The translations under genes were made by a program, and so were the position numbers. Source: Psychroflexus longus (lineage in GTDB: Bacteria; Bacteroidota; Bacteroidia; Flavobacteriales; Flavobacteriaceae). From it: a stretch of 64,000 bases of DNA. The stretch is from positions 1 to 64,000 of the forward strand of contig NZ_JAIQZE010000009.1 in NCBI RefSeq assembly GCF_020164595.1, written 5' to 3'. This document shows, piece by piece, positions 26,228 to 34,252 of the stretch (positions within the stretch are counted from its first letter, which is position 1; every line of letters begins with the position of its first letter). Under the pieces are notes generated by a model. That model did no database searches. It worked only from the letters and a program-made list of their open reading frames with translations, and was not told the DNA's origin.

Positions 26228-26686
26228 ATGAAAAGAGCTGTTTTTCCTGGATCCTTCGATCCTATTACAATTGGACATTATGATATTATCATGAGAGGCC
26301 TCACTCTTTTTGATGAAATCATTTTAGCCATTGGAGTAAATTCAGAAAAAAAATACATGTTCACTTTAGAAGAAAGAAGGTTTTTCATGGAGGAAACATT
26401 TAAAGATGAGCCAAAAATAAAAGTAGATACCTATCAGGGCTTAACCGTTAACTATTGCAAAGAAAATGAGGTGGACTTTATTCTCAGAGGCCTTAGAAAT
26501 CCAGCAGATTTTGAATTTGAAAAAGCAATCGCTCATACCAATAGAAAGTTAGAAAAAATAGAAACTGTCTTTTTACTCACCTCCAGCGGTAAAAGCTATA
26601 TCTCCTCCTCTATTGTGAGGGATGTTATTCGACATAATGGGGATTATTCCTCTTTAGTGCCAGATGCTGTTGTTGTAAAATCCTAA
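26228..26686 (+). CDS. coaD: Phosphopantetheine adenylyltransferase
   Basis: CoaD transfers AMP from ATP to 4'-phosphopantetheine, the penultimate step of CoA synthesis. The 152-residue protein has the nucleotidyltransferase motif PGSFDPITIGH (His17) and the later signatures RGLRNPADFEFE and SYISSSIVRD. Length and motifs are typical. It lies between ddl and the exported DsrE-like gene, which begins four bases after the coaD stop. Confidence 0.96.
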   Translation: MKRAVFPGSFDPITIGHYDIIMRGLTLFDEIILAIGVNSEKKYMFTLEERRFFMEETFKDEPKIKVDTYQGLTVNYCKENEVDFILRGLRNPADFEFEKAIAHTNRKLEKIETVFLLTSSGKSYISSSIVRDVIRHNGDYSSLVPDAVVVKS

Positions 26687-26690
26687 ATTC

Positions 26691-27227
26691 ATGAAGAACA
26701 TATTAGCTTATTTTATCATTTTAGTAGTTCCCTTTTTGGGGTTTGCTCAAACATCTAAAACTTTAGAGGACTTTGGTCCTGTTTACGAAATTGAAGAAGC
26801 CGATTTTAAAGTGAATTTAAATCAGGAATTTAAAGCAGTTTTTGACATTGCTAAAATTTCTGACTCCAAAAATCAACCAAATCGAATGTTTCAGACTTTA
26901 GCAAGATATATAAGATTACACTCCGCACCAGAACTAAAAAATAATTCTGTAAAAGCCGTTATGGTTTTACATGGTTCAGCTATTTATGATCTGTTAATCC
27001 ATGAAGAATATGCAAAATATCATAATCAAGAAGGGTTGAAAAATCCTAATTTAGAACTCTTAAGCCTTTTGACTGAAAATAATATAGAAATGGTTTTGTG
27101 TGGACAGACTTCAAAACATAGAAGCATTTCAAAACCTATGATGCATCCCGATGTCAAAATCGCTTTATCAGCAATGACAGCCTTAATCGAGCTACAAAAC
27201 AAGGGCTACAAACTTATTAACTTTTAA
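26691..27227 (+). CDS. Exported DsrE-like protein
   Basis: The 178-residue product begins with a signal peptide MKNILAYFIILVVPFLGFAQ, so it acts in the periplasm or outside. The rest resembles the DsrE/DsrF fold, with VMVLHGSAIYDLL, LLTENNIEMVLCGQTSKHRS and a C-terminal helix MTALIELQNKGYKLINF. The Cys in LCGQ is at the position of the reactive cysteine of DsrE-type sulfur-relay proteins, but cytoplasmic sulfur relay is unlikely for an exported form. The gene is four bases downstream of coaD and ten bases upstream of the amidohydrolase. Its function is unknown. Confidence 0.8.
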   Translation: MKNILAYFIILVVPFLGFAQTSKTLEDFGPVYEIEEADFKVNLNQEFKAVFDIAKISDSKNQPNRMFQTLARYIRLHSAPELKNNSVKAVMVLHGSAIYDLLIHEEYAKYHNQEGLKNPNLELLSLLTENNIEMVLCGQTSKHRSISKPMMHPDVKIALSAMTALIELQNKGYKLINF

Positions 27228-27236
27228 ATATATCTC

Positions 27237-28514
27237 ATGAAAACAATGATGACCTGCTTAAGCCTATTGTTTTGTTTAGGCCTATTTGCTCAAATGGATT
27301 CTCAATTACTCAAGGATATTGAAGACATTGAGAAACAAGTAATTGAATGGAGACATGACTTCCATCAACACCCCGAACTTTCCAACAGAGAATTCGAAAC
27401 TGCAGAAAAAATAGCTAAACATTTAGAAAGCTTAGGTTTTGAAGTGAAAACTGGAATAGCACATACCGGAGTCGTTGCAACACTAAAAGGAGATCGACCG
27501 GGAAAAACTGTTGCTCTGAGAGCAGACATTGATGCGCTTCCAGTGACAGAACGCAACGATTTACCTTTCAAAAGTGAGGTAGTCACCACCTTTTTAGGAA
27601 CTGAGACTGGGGTGATGCATGCCTGCGGACACGATACACATACTGCTATTTTAATGGGAGTTGCTGAAGTATTGACCAAAAATAAGCACTTATTAAATGG
27701 AAATGTCAAGTTCATATTCCAGCCTGCAGAGGAAGGGCCTCCTCCAGGAGAAAGAGGTGGAGCAAGCTTGATGATAGAGGAAGGCGTTTTAGAAAATCCA
27801 GATGTGGATGCTATTTTTGGCTTACATATCAATTCCTCAACTCCTGTAGGAACAATTCGATACAAACCAGGAGGAACTATGGCAGCTGTTGAGCGTTTTG
27901 TCATTACCGTAAAAGGAAAAGGTTCACACGGTTCTGCACCCTGGACAGGCGTAGATCCAATTTTGATTTCAGCAAAAATAATTGATGGTTTACAGACCAT
28001 TATAAGTCGGGAAGCGAAGTTAGTCGATGAACCCGCTGTCATTACCGTTGGAAAAATAACTTCAGGTACGCGATTCAATGTGATTCCTGAGTCTGCGGAG
28101 ATGATTGGAACAGTGAGGACTCTGGATCCTGATATGCGTGAAATGATCATCAGACGAATGAAGGAAATGGCTCCTGCTCTCGCAAAAGCTTATGGTGGTG
28201 ATGCCGAAGTAGAATTTCAGAACAATACTGCTATTACCTACAATGACTTAGAGTTGACTGCAGATATGCTTCCTACGCTAAAAAGTTTAGCTGGTGAAGA
28301 AAAAGTTGAGTTAGTAAAAGCTACGACGGGTGGAGAAGATTTTTCATTTTTTCAAGAAAAAGTCCCAGGATTTTACTTTTTTCTTGGCGGAATGACTCCA
28401 GGAAATACAACACCTTATCCTCACCATACACCAGATTTTATGATCGATGATGACGGGATGCTTTTAGGTGTAAAGTCCTTATCCAAATTGGCTATTGATT
28501 ATCTTAATAAGTAG
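27237..28514 (+). CDS. Exported M20 family amidohydrolase/metallopeptidase
   Basis: The 425-residue protein has a signal peptide (MKTMMTCLSLLFCLGLFAQ) and the M20D amidohydrolase fold. The metal ligands lie in HACGHDTHTAILMG and EEGPPPGERGG, and the insert domain contains VTVKGKGSHGSAPWTGVDP. The C-terminal TTGGEDFSFFQEKVPGFYFF is the last ligand region. Relatives remove acyl or amino-acid groups from amides (hippurate hydrolase, IAA-amino acid hydrolase, N-acetyl-diaminopimelate deacetylase). The export signal suggests that it processes peptides or conjugates in the periplasm. It ends the rightward run that starts at ddl. Confidence 0.88.
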   Translation: MKTMMTCLSLLFCLGLFAQMDSQLLKDIEDIEKQVIEWRHDFHQHPELSNREFETAEKIAKHLESLGFEVKTGIAHTGVVATLKGDRPGKTVALRADIDALPVTERNDLPFKSEVVTTFLGTETGVMHACGHDTHTAILMGVAEVLTKNKHLLNGNVKFIFQPAEEGPPPGERGGASLMIEEGVLENPDVDAIFGLHINSSTPVGTIRYKPGGTMAAVERFVITVKGKGSHGSAPWTGVDPILISAKIIDGLQTIISREAKLVDEPAVITVGKITSGTRFNVIPESAEMIGTVRTLDPDMREMIIRRMKEMAPALAKAYGGDAEVEFQNNTAITYNDLELTADMLPTLKSLAGEEKVELVKATTGGEDFSFFQEKVPGFYFFLGGMTPGNTTPYPHHTPDFMIDDDGMLLGVKSLSKLAIDYLNK

Positions 28515-28544
28515 GGAGATACATTTTCAATTATATTTTAATAA

Positions 28545-28580
28545 TATTTAGAAAGACCTCACGTGAGGTCTTTCTAAATA
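28545..28580. terminator. Perfect 36-base palindrome between convergent genes, probable bidirectional terminator
   Basis: The two 18-base halves are exact inverse complements with no loop base (core GACCTCACGTGAGGTC). The core is framed by AAAG/CTTT and AT-rich arms. It lies 30 bases after the amidohydrolase and 42 bases from the TonB-dependent receptor stop on the other strand, which suggests termination in both directions. Confidence 0.75.
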
Positions 28581-28622
28581 AATGGGGAAGACTTGAAATT
28601 TCCTAACCGGAGACTACTGATT

Positions 28623-30707
28623 TTAAAATGTATAATTCAAAGCAAAGCTTCCGAAGTAGTTTCTAGGTTCGCCAGGGTAAAAGTACCTCGGTTCACTACC
28701 TCCAAATCCTACAGCATTGGTAACGATACTCGAGGCATATTTTTCATTGAAGGCGTTATTAACTCCAACATTAACTCTAGCTGTAATGGATTTGTACAAA
28801 GGAAATCTATACTCGGTCTTCAGGTTTGAAAACGCATAAGAATCAGCAAATACTGTGTTTGCATCATTTACTGGAATTTCTGAAACGGCGTTAGTTTGAA
28901 AATAAAAATAAAACCTATCTCCGATCTGTGCATCAAGACCAAAACTGAATTGCTGTGAAGGAACTCCAGTCAAGTCATTACCTGAAAACGATTCTCCCTG
29001 GTCAACGAATTCATCAAATTCATAGAAATTTAAACTTCCGTTGATATAAGGTTGCATTTTGAGCCATGAGTTGTAGTTCAAATTGGATTTGAAAGAAAAT
29101 TCAATTCCAGGATGAGAGGTTGAACCGGCATTAATACCTACAAAACGGTCCTCGGCTACTCGTCTGGCAACTAGTAAATTTTCTACATCCATATAGTAGG
29201 CACTTACTTCTGTAAGTAATTTATCGCCAAACCATTTGGCTTTATAGCCAATCTCATAATTCCAGCCTTTTTCTGGTTCTAGTTCAGTGTTAAAAACACC
29301 TTCTTCGGTAAGGCTTTGTTCCACTGTAGGGACTGAAAAGCCTTTGCTTATAGAAGCTGAAACTTTTTGATTTTCATCCAAAGAATAAGTTCCAACTACA
29401 TTCGGCAGCCATACCTGGTCATAATCATATTCTCCAGTTTGAGAATTTTCTGGATTAGAAAACTCATCCTCAATTTCATAAGAGGTTTTATTCGTCGCCA
29501 ACCCAAGTTTTAAATCAAATTTTCTTGAAAATAAAACATTCAATGTAGCGAAACCTTCAATATATTGCCGGGTTTGAGTCAAATCTGAAAGTAAATCACC
29601 TTCCAAAGCTCCTTGTCCGTTGTTATCGCGGTATCGATTTTCTATTGTAGAAACCTCAAAATCATCTCTTAAAAATTCACCTCCAACATTCAATTTTGAA
29701 TTAAATTTAAATAATTGCAAATCAATTTCCGTGGTATGTCTCAATCCAATTCCTATATTTTTTTCGTCTAAAATATCAAATGGTCTTGGTTCATAAGCAT
29801 CTCTAATATTTGTAAAAACAGCTGTGTTTTGCTGAATATTAGAGGTTAACTGTTTGGAATAATTAATTCCAAAAACCCCTCTTGTGTAAGATTCATAACC
29901 CCTGGCTTGGCCCCAAGTGAAGGCAGCACTTGTTGGATTTTCCTCCAGATCTGTTCTACTCAGCGAACTTGGTATAAATCCTTTTAACTGAATAACTTGC
30001 CCGACCAACTGTAGCTTCGATGATTCTGATAAATCCCACTCTGAATTTAAAAAATAAGATTCGCGCTGATAGTTAGAGTTATCTCTAAAACCTCCAGTAC
30101 TTAGGTTATTGTATGTTAGGTTCACTTTTTTGTTACCCTCCGAAACGTTCAAGGAATAATTTTGCTTCAAAAGGTCAAAGCTACCAAACAGCAACTCAGA
30201 TTCTACATAATTTTGTTCTCTCAGTACAGATTTCAATTGAATAACTCCGCCAAGACCAGCACCAAACTGAGTAGCTTGTGGTCCTTTAATTACCTTTACT
30301 TCAGAAATAGTAGTAAGGTCTATATCATGTAAAATAGAAGTTCCATTGGCTGTACTTAGGGGAATATTATTGTAGTAAAGTTTTAACCGATTGGTCTCAA
30401 ACTGAGCCCTGGCCCCTATCCCTCTTATGTTGATTTTAGTGGTGTTGACACCTCCCTGTTGCATATAAACTCCAGGAATTTTGTTCAGAATCGGCGCAAT
30501 AGTAGTTTGATTTGATTGCAGTAATTCCTCCTGTTTTAAAAAAGAAATATTAGATTCCGTTTGGAATGCCTTTTCAATTTTTAGCGAGGTTTTAAGGTTG
30601 ACTTCTTTTAATGTAGTGGTGTCTTTTTGGGTTTGAGAAAAAACTATTCCTGAAATCAAAAAGAAAATGAGGCTAAACTGTTTCAAGTGCTTATTTTTAG
30701 AGTTCAA
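28623..30707 (-). CDS. TonB-dependent outer-membrane receptor
   Basis: The protein of about 694 residues has a signal peptide ending near GIVFSQ. A plug domain (IAPILNKIPGVYMQQGGVN, RGIGARAQFETN, EVKVIKGPQATQFGAGLGG) lies at about residues 45-160. A 22-strand barrel type C-terminal part ends RNYFGSFALNYTF with terminal Phe. Plug and barrel resemble ferric-siderophore or vitamin receptors such as FecA or BtuB, but the ligand is unknown. No ATG exists before the signal peptide. The candidates are TTG codons at 30725, 30707 and 30686; the last gives the most typical signal (MKQFSLIFFLISG). 30707 is given as a compromise. It is divergent from the M14 peptidase gene at 30749. Confidence 0.88.
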   Translation of the reverse strand: MNSKNKHLKQFSLIFFLISGIVFSQTQKDTTTLKEVNLKTSLKIEKAFQTESNISFLKQEELLQSNQTTIAPILNKIPGVYMQQGGVNTTKINIRGIGARAQFETNRLKLYYNNIPLSTANGTSILHDIDLTTISEVKVIKGPQATQFGAGLGGVIQLKSVLREQNYVESELLFGSFDLLKQNYSLNVSEGNKKVNLTYNNLSTGGFRDNSNYQRESYFLNSEWDLSESSKLQLVGQVIQLKGFIPSSLSRTDLEENPTSAAFTWGQARGYESYTRGVFGINYSKQLTSNIQQNTAVFTNIRDAYEPRPFDILDEKNIGIGLRHTTEIDLQLFKFNSKLNVGGEFLRDDFEVSTIENRYRDNNGQGALEGDLLSDLTQTRQYIEGFATLNVLFSRKFDLKLGLATNKTSYEIEDEFSNPENSQTGEYDYDQVWLPNVVGTYSLDENQKVSASISKGFSVPTVEQSLTEEGVFNTELEPEKGWNYEIGYKAKWFGDKLLTEVSAYYMDVENLLVARRVAEDRFVGINAGSTSHPGIEFSFKSNLNYNSWLKMQPYINGSLNFYEFDEFVDQGESFSGNDLTGVPSQQFSFGLDAQIGDRFYFYFQTNAVSEIPVNDANTVFADSYAFSNLKTEYRFPLYKSITARVNVGVNNAFNEKYASSIVTNAVGFGGSEPRYFYPGEPRNYFGSFALNYTF

Positions 30708-30748
30708 AAGTAACCGAATAATCAAAGGATTATTTTAAAAAAATACTA

Positions 30749-32491
30749 ATGTTAAAATACTGGTTCATACTTCCTGTTTCAATTCTCATCATTGCGTGCG
30801 AATCGTCTTCAAAACAAGATTCTTCTGAAGAAGCTTCAGAAGAATTCAAAATTGCATACGAACGCTCCAATGGAGACTCCACCTCGACTTATCAAGAAGT
30901 CATCAAATTTTATGAGTTTTTAGCAGATACAGATGACAGAATCACGCTTGAAGAAGTCTATGAAACTGATAGTGGGATGCCTCTTCACTTGGTAAAATTT
31001 ACCCCTTCTGAACTTGAAGAAAAGCCTTTAAGGGTTTTAATCAATAATGGTATTCATCCAGGAGAATCCGATGGTGTTGATGCGACCATGCTTCTCTTTA
31101 AAGACTTGTCAAATGACGTTTGGTCTTTGCCAACGGATATTGAATTGTATGCCGTACCTATTTATAATGTTGGTGGCGCTTTGAATAGAAACTCAACTTC
31201 GAGGACTAATCAAAATGGTCCTGATGCTTACGGTTTCCGTGGAAATGCACGAAATTTTGATTTGAACAGGGATTTTATAAAATCCGATACCAAGAACAGT
31301 AAAGCATTTTATAGCATCTATCACCAGGTAAATCCAGATGTATTTGTAGATACTCATGTGAGTAATGGTGCAGATTATCAATACACCCTCACACATCTGT
31401 TTACTCAGCATAATAAACTTGGCGGAGAAATGGGTAAGCATTTGGAGAACGTATTTATTCCTGAGGTTGAAGATCAATTGAGTGTGAAAGACTGGGAAAT
31501 CACCCCTTACGTAAATGTCAACAACGAGAGCCCCAAAAATGGATTTACTCAATTCAACGACTCTCCCAGATATTCTTCGGGATATACCACATTATGGAAT
31601 TCTCTTGGTTTGATGATAGAAACCCATATGCTAAAACCTTATTCACAACGTGTGGAAGGTACTTTTGAAATGCTGAAAACGCTGATGAAGGTTTCGCATG
31701 AACAGAAAATAGAAATCCAAAAAGCCAGAGAGCAAAACTTTCAGATGTTTTCCAATAATGAATTTTATCCTCTCAACTTTCAGGTAGATAAAACAGACTA
31801 CAGACGATTCAATTTTCTTGGTTACGAGCTTGAAAATTTAACCAGCGAAATCACTAATCTACCGAGAATCAAATTCAGAAGAGATCACCCTTTTGAGGAG
31901 GAAGTAAAATATTACAATCAGTTTAAACCTACAGATTCGGTAAGTATACCTAGGGCGTATATCATACCAAAACAGTGGTCCAGAGTTGTGGATCTGATGA
32001 AATGGAATAACATTACTTATACTCGATTCGGAAATGATACGGTGATTGAAGTTGAAGAATATAAAATCAAGGATTTCAAAACTAGAACATCTGCCTACGA
32101 GGGTCATTATTTGCATTATGACACTGAAGTTACCTCTAGAAAAGTAAAACAAACGTATTCTCAGGGAGATGTTTTGGTGGAAGTCGACCAGCCTGGAATG
32201 CGCTATCTTTTGGAAACCTTGGAGCCTATTGCCGTAGATTCATTTTTTAATTGGAATTTTTTCGATAGCATTTTACAACAAAAGGAAAACTTTTCGCCTT
32301 ATGTGTTTGAAGATTTGGCTTTGGAGATTTTTGAAAATAATCCCGACTTAAAGACTGAATTTGAAGAGAAACGAGAAAGTGATCCTGAATTCAGGAAAAG
32401 CTGGTATGCCCAGTTGGACTGGATCCACAAGAACTCAAAATACTATGAAGATGCGCATCTAACTTACCCTATCGTTCGGGTGCTGAACTAG
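30749..32491 (+). CDS. M14 family zinc carboxypeptidase-like lipoprotein
   Basis: The 580-residue protein starts MLKYWFILPVSILIIAC, a lipoprotein signal with Cys17. The M14 zinc ligands are visible as HPGES (HxxE) in NNGIHPGESDGVD and a later His in DTHVSNGADYQYT. The substrate arginine region NFDLNRDF and the likely catalytic Glu in LMIETHMLKPYS are also present. The C-terminal third (about residues 340-560) is beta-rich and of unknown role. Being membrane-anchored outside the cytoplasm, it probably trims peptides for uptake. The neighbouring TonB-dependent receptor could import the products, but that link is inferred. The 3' end overlaps the NUDIX gene by 33 bases. Confidence 0.86.
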   Translation: MLKYWFILPVSILIIACESSSKQDSSEEASEEFKIAYERSNGDSTSTYQEVIKFYEFLADTDDRITLEEVYETDSGMPLHLVKFTPSELEEKPLRVLINNGIHPGESDGVDATMLLFKDLSNDVWSLPTDIELYAVPIYNVGGALNRNSTSRTNQNGPDAYGFRGNARNFDLNRDFIKSDTKNSKAFYSIYHQVNPDVFVDTHVSNGADYQYTLTHLFTQHNKLGGEMGKHLENVFIPEVEDQLSVKDWEITPYVNVNNESPKNGFTQFNDSPRYSSGYTTLWNSLGLMIETHMLKPYSQRVEGTFEMLKTLMKVSHEQKIEIQKAREQNFQMFSNNEFYPLNFQVDKTDYRRFNFLGYELENLTSEITNLPRIKFRRDHPFEEEVKYYNQFKPTDSVSIPRAYIIPKQWSRVVDLMKWNNITYTRFGNDTVIEVEEYKIKDFKTRTSAYEGHYLHYDTEVTSRKVKQTYSQGDVLVEVDQPGMRYLLETLEPIAVDSFFNWNFFDSILQQKENFSPYVFEDLALEIFENNPDLKTEFEEKRESDPEFRKSWYAQLDWIHKNSKYYEDAHLTYPIVRVLN

Positions 32492-33082
32492 GTATTCCTT
32501 AGGAAATAAAAGCTTGATGTTGGCGTAAGATTTTTTAAGGGCTTTTTGGGTCTGCTCAAAGTTTTTCCATTTTGCCTTTTTTATCCCTTCAGAAAGTTCT
32601 GGAACTAGCTCGCCAGTGTAATCTGTTGTCATTTGAAACCAGTGAGTAACTTTGAGCTTGTATTTATTATTTCTGTTGATAATATGATAAGTGGTCTGTA
32701 GAAACGATTCTATGGCCAGACCTTCCACGTGAGTTTCTTCCTCAACTTCCCGAAGAGCTGTTTGTTCAATGTCTTCCCCTTTTTCAGTTTTACCTTTTGG
32801 AAGATCCCATTTTTTATTGCGATAAATAAATAGTATTTCCTTGTTTGAATTGTAGACTAAACCACCTCCAGCAACAATGACCTTAAGTTTCCTTTTTAAA
32901 TGCTTTAAAAGTTTGTGTTCTTTTTTGTGATATAGGTTAAGATAAAGAAGTTCTCCAGATTCTATTTTGCGAATAAGTTGTTTTATTTTTGCCTTTTTAA
33001 TTGGGATATTAGTGTAATTTGAGCCTATATTTTCTTGTGTTGACAATATTATTGGCACATCATTCACGAAAACTTTATACAT
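32459..33082 (-). CDS. NUDIX hydrolase
   Basis: The 207-residue protein has a Nudix box at about residues 96-118, reading GKTEKGEDIEQTALREVEEE. This covers the GX5EX7REXXEE core that binds magnesium and hydrolyses nucleoside diphosphates linked to another group. The usual Gly after the EE pair is replaced in the sequence ETHVEG. An N-terminal extension of about 70 residues precedes the domain. The substrate cannot be predicted. It is divergent from pyrE (8 bases between start codons), and its 3' end runs into the M14 gene tail. Confidence 0.87.
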   Translation of the reverse strand: MYKVFVNDVPIILSTQENIGSNYTNIPIKKAKIKQLIRKIESGELLYLNLYHKKEHKLLKHLKRKLKVIVAGGGLVYNSNKEILFIYRNKKWDLPKGKTEKGEDIEQTALREVEEETHVEGLAIESFLQTTYHIINRNNKYKLKVTHWFQMTTDYTGELVPELSEGIKKAKWKNFEQTQKALKKSYANIKLLFPKEYLVQHPNDRVS

Positions 33083-33085
33083 TTG
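33052..33085 (+). promoter_or_regulatory. pyrE promoter, likely giving a leaderless transcript
   Basis: TTGG at 33052-33055, 22 bases, then TACATTTG at 33078-33085 fit the Bacteroidetes form, although the spacing is long. The pyrE ATG is at 33091, only five bases after the -7 element. It lies over the 5' end of the divergent NUDIX gene. Confidence 0.45.
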
Positions 33086-33090
33086 TAACT

Positions 33091-33735
33091 ATGATTTTAG
33101 ATGAAAATACTGCCCACAAAACCGCAGAGCTATTGCTGCAAATTAACGCAATAAAATTAAATCCACAAGAGCCTTTTACTTGGGCAAGTGGTATAAAATC
33201 TCCGATTTATTGTGACAATAGAATAATTTTATCCTACCCTAGCATCAGGAACTATATCGTTTCTGAAATGGCAAAACCTATCGAAACTCTTTTTGGAAAA
33301 CCAGATGCAATTGCTGGGGTTGCTACAGGAGCGATTGGCATAGGTGCTATTATATCAGACTACTTGGGTTTGCCTTTTGTGTATGTTAGACCTGAGCCTA
33401 AAAAACACGGACGTCAAAATCAAATTGAGGGAAAGTTAAATCCTCATGCCAATGTGGTAGTGATAGAGGATCTTATAAGCACTGGAAAAAGCAGTATGAA
33501 TGCTATAAAAGCTTTGAAAACCGAAGGAAAAGCTAATATAAAGGGCATGATGGCCATTTTCACTTATGGCTTTGAAGAATCTGAAGCTTTGTTTAAAAAC
33601 GAATATCTGGATGTCTATACCCTGGGTAATTATGAAATTCTTTTAGAGAAAGCTTATAAAACCAATTACCTCAATAAAACAGAACTTGAATTATTAAAAA
33701 CTTGGCGTAAAGATCCTGCCAACTGGAACTATTAA
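33091..33735 (+). CDS. pyrE: Orotate phosphoribosyltransferase
   Basis: PyrE joins orotate to PRPP to make OMP in pyrimidine synthesis. The 214-residue protein shows FTWASGIKSPIYCDNR, the loop region VRPEPKKHGRQNQIEG and the PRPP-binding signature NVVVIEDLISTGKSS. The ATG at 33091 matches family length; an upstream in-frame start at 33019 would read through the divergent NUDIX start and adds no known sequence. It is followed two bases later by an SRPBCC gene. Confidence 0.95.
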   Translation: MILDENTAHKTAELLLQINAIKLNPQEPFTWASGIKSPIYCDNRIILSYPSIRNYIVSEMAKPIETLFGKPDAIAGVATGAIGIGAIISDYLGLPFVYVRPEPKKHGRQNQIEGKLNPHANVVVIEDLISTGKSSMNAIKALKTEGKANIKGMMAIFTYGFEESEALFKNEYLDVYTLGNYEILLEKAYKTNYLNKTELELLKTWRKDPANWNY

Positions 33736-33737
33736 TT

Positions 33738-34130
33738 ATGTATATAGAAAGCGAGAAAAAAAACGTTGCTAAGAGCCAAAAAGAAACTTTTGAGTTTTTA
33801 AAAAGAGTTGAAAATTTCGAAAAATTAATGCCGGAAAGCATTGAAAAATTCGAGTTACTTTCAGAAGAAAGTTTCCTTTTTCAACTCAAAGGAATGCCCG
33901 CAATAAAATTGAAACTAGATAAAACTGAGGCTAACCATCTTGTAGTTTTAGCTGCGGCAAGTGATAAACTTCCTTTTACACTTAGAGGTGAGATTGAAGA
34001 AAAAGGAGAAAACGAATCTGAAGTACAACTTATTTTTGAAGGGGAATTCAACAGTATGATGGCAATGATGATAAAGAATCCTATCAAAAAATTTATCACT
34101 ACACTCAGTGAAAATCTTGAAACCATTTAG
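33738..34130 (+). CDS. SRPBCC-fold small protein
   Basis: The 130-residue protein has the pattern of a START/SRPBCC (Bet v1-like) domain: an N-terminal strand (MYIESEKKNVAKSQ), helices with FEFLKRVENFEKLMPESIEKFELL, a beta sheet and a long C-terminal helix IKNPIKKFITTLSENLETI. Members bind lipids or other hydrophobic ligands. It is two bases downstream of pyrE, so it is co-transcribed with a pyrimidine gene, but no metabolic link can be stated. Confidence 0.7.
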   Translation: MYIESEKKNVAKSQKETFEFLKRVENFEKLMPESIEKFELLSEESFLFQLKGMPAIKLKLDKTEANHLVVLAAASDKLPFTLRGEIEEKGENESEVQLIFEGEFNSMMAMMIKNPIKKFITTLSENLETI

Positions 34131-34252
34131 AAGGACTTCCAACAAAGCTAGATACATTAAAAGGTGATTAATTAATATTAATTGCCTTTATTACATATAT
34201 ATAACTGTTTGTTCTAATAAATATCTTAAATTTAAGATTCTATACTATTTTC

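Noticed and set aside
27365-28150. A 261-codon open frame antisense to the M20 amidohydrolase gene
   Set aside because: It lies wholly inside a strong gene with recognised motifs, and its product is low-complexity without any family signature.
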